DNA from: an uncultured Aeromonadales bacterium
Lineage (GTDB): Bacteria; Pseudomonadota; Gammaproteobacteria; Enterobacterales; Succinivibrionaceae
Assembly: GCA_902761645.1 (NCBI GenBank)
Contig: CACWLF010000003.1
Coordinates: forward strand, 43,654-107,653
DNA: 64,000 nucleotides
Direction of reading: 5' to 3'
Both the position numbers and the translations under genes were made by a program. Below are positions 62,505 through 64,000 of the stretch, in pieces (positions within the stretch are counted from its first letter, which is position 1; each line of letters opens with the position of its first letter). A model generated the notes under the pieces. The model was not told where the DNA came from, ran no database searches, and saw only the letters and a list, made by a program, of their open reading frames with translations.

Positions 62505-64000
62505 ATGTATTTAAATTCCAATCGTGAAAAGATTTTGAAATATATATTGCTGGTAATAGGAATATTCTCTGTTACAGCTTCTTTATATATATCCTTTGCG
62601 ATTTATTTTTCTGTATGGGATACAAGTTTTATAACAAGAACTTTCAAAATTTACCATTTGATTCTTCTTGGCGGATATTTTGGGCTGACACTGTTTACAG
62701 GATTTAACAAAAGTTTTTTTAAACGCAGATTTTACGGTGAATTTGTTACAGTTCTCTACCATTGTTTCTTTATGGTTGCTGGACTGATTCTGCTGTTGTT
62801 TTGGCTGCATGGATTAATTGATTCACGCCGTTTGATTTTTGCTTATTTTGTTCTGTTTTTTATTGTAACTGAAACAGTTCTGAGAGCACTAATCAAGTTT
62901 GTTTTACTGAAGGTTTATTTCAACAGTAAGTTTTCAAGCAAACTGTTTGTAATAACAGACAGAGAAAATCTTGAAACTGTTGTGAATTCACTGACAAACA
63001 ATCTTGACTGGAGCAGACAGATTTGCGGATTGTGCGTACTGGATTCAAATTCAGATAAATGCGCAAGCTTCAGTTTAAGTAAATTAAACAAGAGCGAAAG
63101 TTTAAATTCAGATGAAGATGAAACAGATAAAAGCAAAAATTCAGAATTAAAAAACAGTTCTGAAAATCTGAATTTAAATTTGGAAAGCTTAAAAAATATA
63201 GAAAACATCGGACATATCTGTAGCAAGGATAATCTGCTGAATTATCTGACAACCGGTAATGTTGACGAGGTATTTATTTATACCGGTTTGATATACAGCG
63301 ATGCTGAGTTAAAGGAAACCATCTCCAAGGCTGAGGAAATGGGCATTAGGGTAAATATTCGCATTAACCTTGATATGTTTGATTTTTTGCCAAAGTCCTA
63401 CACCAAGATTGACCGAATTGGAAAATATCACTGTGTGTCAATCAGCAGGAATTATGTTTCCTACCGTAGCAGATTTATGAAACATCTGCTTGATTATGTG
63501 GGTGGCTTTGTAGGTTTTTTAATATTTGCAGCAGTATTCATTGTTCTTGGACCAATAATCAAACTAGATTCAAAGGGACCGGTTTTATTTGCTCAGAACA
63601 GAGTCGGCAGAAACGGAAGAATTTTTAAATGCTACAAGTTTCGCTCTATGAGACAGGATGCCGAGGAATTAAAGAAAACTCTAATGGCAAAAAATGAAAT
63701 GAGCGGACTGATGTTCAAGATGGAAAACGACCCTCGCATTACAAAAGTAGGCAGATTTATAAGAAAAACCAGTATTGATGAACTTCCTCAGTTCATCAAT
63801 GTGTTAAAGGGTGACATGAGTCTTGTCGGAACAAGACCACCTACTGTGGATGAATACGAACAGTATGAACCTAAGCACAGAGCTAGGGTTTCTATGATGC
63901 CTGGATTGACCGGTTTATGGCAGGTAAGTGGCAGAAGCAATATTAAGGATTTTGATGAAGTTGTGAAACTTGATATGGAATACATTGACAACTCATCCTT
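62505..64000 (+). CDS. Polyprenyl-phosphate sugar phosphotransferase (WbaP/WcaJ type, 3' end outside window)
   Basis: About 498 residues are visible and the frame is open to the right edge. Four to five membrane helices lie in residues 8-140, followed by a soluble CoA-binding-like domain (LFVITDREN). After a further helix (about 330-352) comes the bacterial sugar transferase domain: QNRVGRNGRIFKCYKFRSMR, DPRITKVGRFIRKTSIDELP, GDMSLVGTRPP and MPGLTGLWQVSGRS. It transfers a sugar-1-phosphate to undecaprenyl phosphate, the first step of repeat-unit assembly. A Ser/Lys/Asn/Glu-rich insertion at about 187-226 interrupts the CoA-binding-like domain. Confidence 0.93.
   Translation, partial: MYLNSNREKILKYILLVIGIFSVTASLYISFAIYFSVWDTSFITRTFKIYHLILLGGYFGLTLFTGFNKSFFKRRFYGEFVTVLYHCFFMVAGLILLLFWLHGLIDSRRLIFAYFVLFFIVTETVLRALIKFVLLKVYFNSKFSSKLFVITDRENLETVVNSLTNNLDWSRQICGLCVLDSNSDKCASFSLSKLNKSESLNSDEDETDKSKNSELKNSSENLNLNLESLKNIENIGHICSKDNLLNYLTTGNVDEVFIYTGLIYSDAELKETISKAEEMGIRVNIRINLDMFDFLPKSYTKIDRIGKYHCVSISRNYVSYRSRFMKHLLDYVGGFVGFLIFAAVFIVLGPIIKLDSKGPVLFAQNRVGRNGRIFKCYKFRSMRQDAEELKKTLMAKNEMSGLMFKMENDPRITKVGRFIRKTSIDELPQFINVLKGDMSLVGTRPPTVDEYEQYEPKHRARVSMMPGLTGLWQVSGRSNIKDFDEVVKLDMEYIDNSS

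Overview
The window looks like a chromosomal segment of a gammaproteobacterium. Two blocks carry the classical order of that class: yceD-rpmF-plsX-fabH-fabD-fabG-acpP-fabF, and a complete hisGDCBHAF-hisIE operon with bifunctional hisB and hisIE and a histidine-rich leader peptide. The AT-rich intergenic DNA, an Rpn-type nuclease pair and a DUF1703-type ATPase/nuclease suggest a host-associated anaerobe, perhaps of the Succinivibrionaceae. That placement is inference and was not tested.

Layout. 1-2,100: an Rpn/PD-(D/E)XK nuclease-transposase gene cut by the left edge, then a decayed second copy ending in a heptad-repeat coiled coil. 2,100-9,460: a lipoprotein gene and the fatty-acid/phospholipid cluster. 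9,600-15,600: rluC, a HAD phosphatase, bcp, a small exported protein, a Sel1-repeat membrane protein, tRNA-Glu(CUC) and ttcA. 15,970-18,060: a DUF1703 ATPase/nuclease and gene debris. 18,060-25,680: the his operon on the minus strand, with promoter, 15-residue leader peptide and attenuator all visible. 25,680-26,750: a non-coding stretch with a broken HEPN-like gene.

26,750-64,000 is one large surface-polysaccharide region. A plus-strand block (26,752-46,835) and a minus-strand block (60,721-47,090) converge on a terminator near 47,000. The plus block holds three RgpF-type proteins, a GtrB/GtrA/DUF2142 cassette, a 1,012-residue double glycosyltransferase, an NAD-dependent reductase, a stand-alone tandem-repeat protein, a DUF4422 transferase, a Wzy-like polymerase, UDP-galactopyranose mutase and a Wzz-like chain-length protein. 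The minus block holds a sugar aminotransferase, two family-2 glycosyltransferases, a hexapeptide acyltransferase, an AlgX-like/MBOAT acyltransfer pair, a DUF1796-glycosyltransferase-coiled-coil giant, another glycosyltransferase and a P-loop kinase/methyltransferase fusion. After 1.8 kb without clear genes, a polyprenyl-phosphate sugar transferase (WbaP type) starts and runs off the right edge. Together these could start the lipid-linked sugar, build and polymerise a repeat containing galactofuranose and probably rhamnose or amino sugar, decorate it with acyl and perhaps methyl/phosphate groups, and set its length. No Wzx flippase is visible.

The most unusual material is a roughly 43-residue '...NPW.HYVLYGKKEGRDNG' module. 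It occurs inside two giant glycosyltransferases on opposite strands and also alone as a protein made almost wholly of near-identical 129-bp repeats. Also notable are a glycosyltransferase whose coiled coil is built from 54-bp DNA repeats, and the kinase-methyltransferase fusion in the same operon, a combination that invites a chain-length ruler/terminator hypothesis. All function calls come from reading motifs by eye; no database search was possible.
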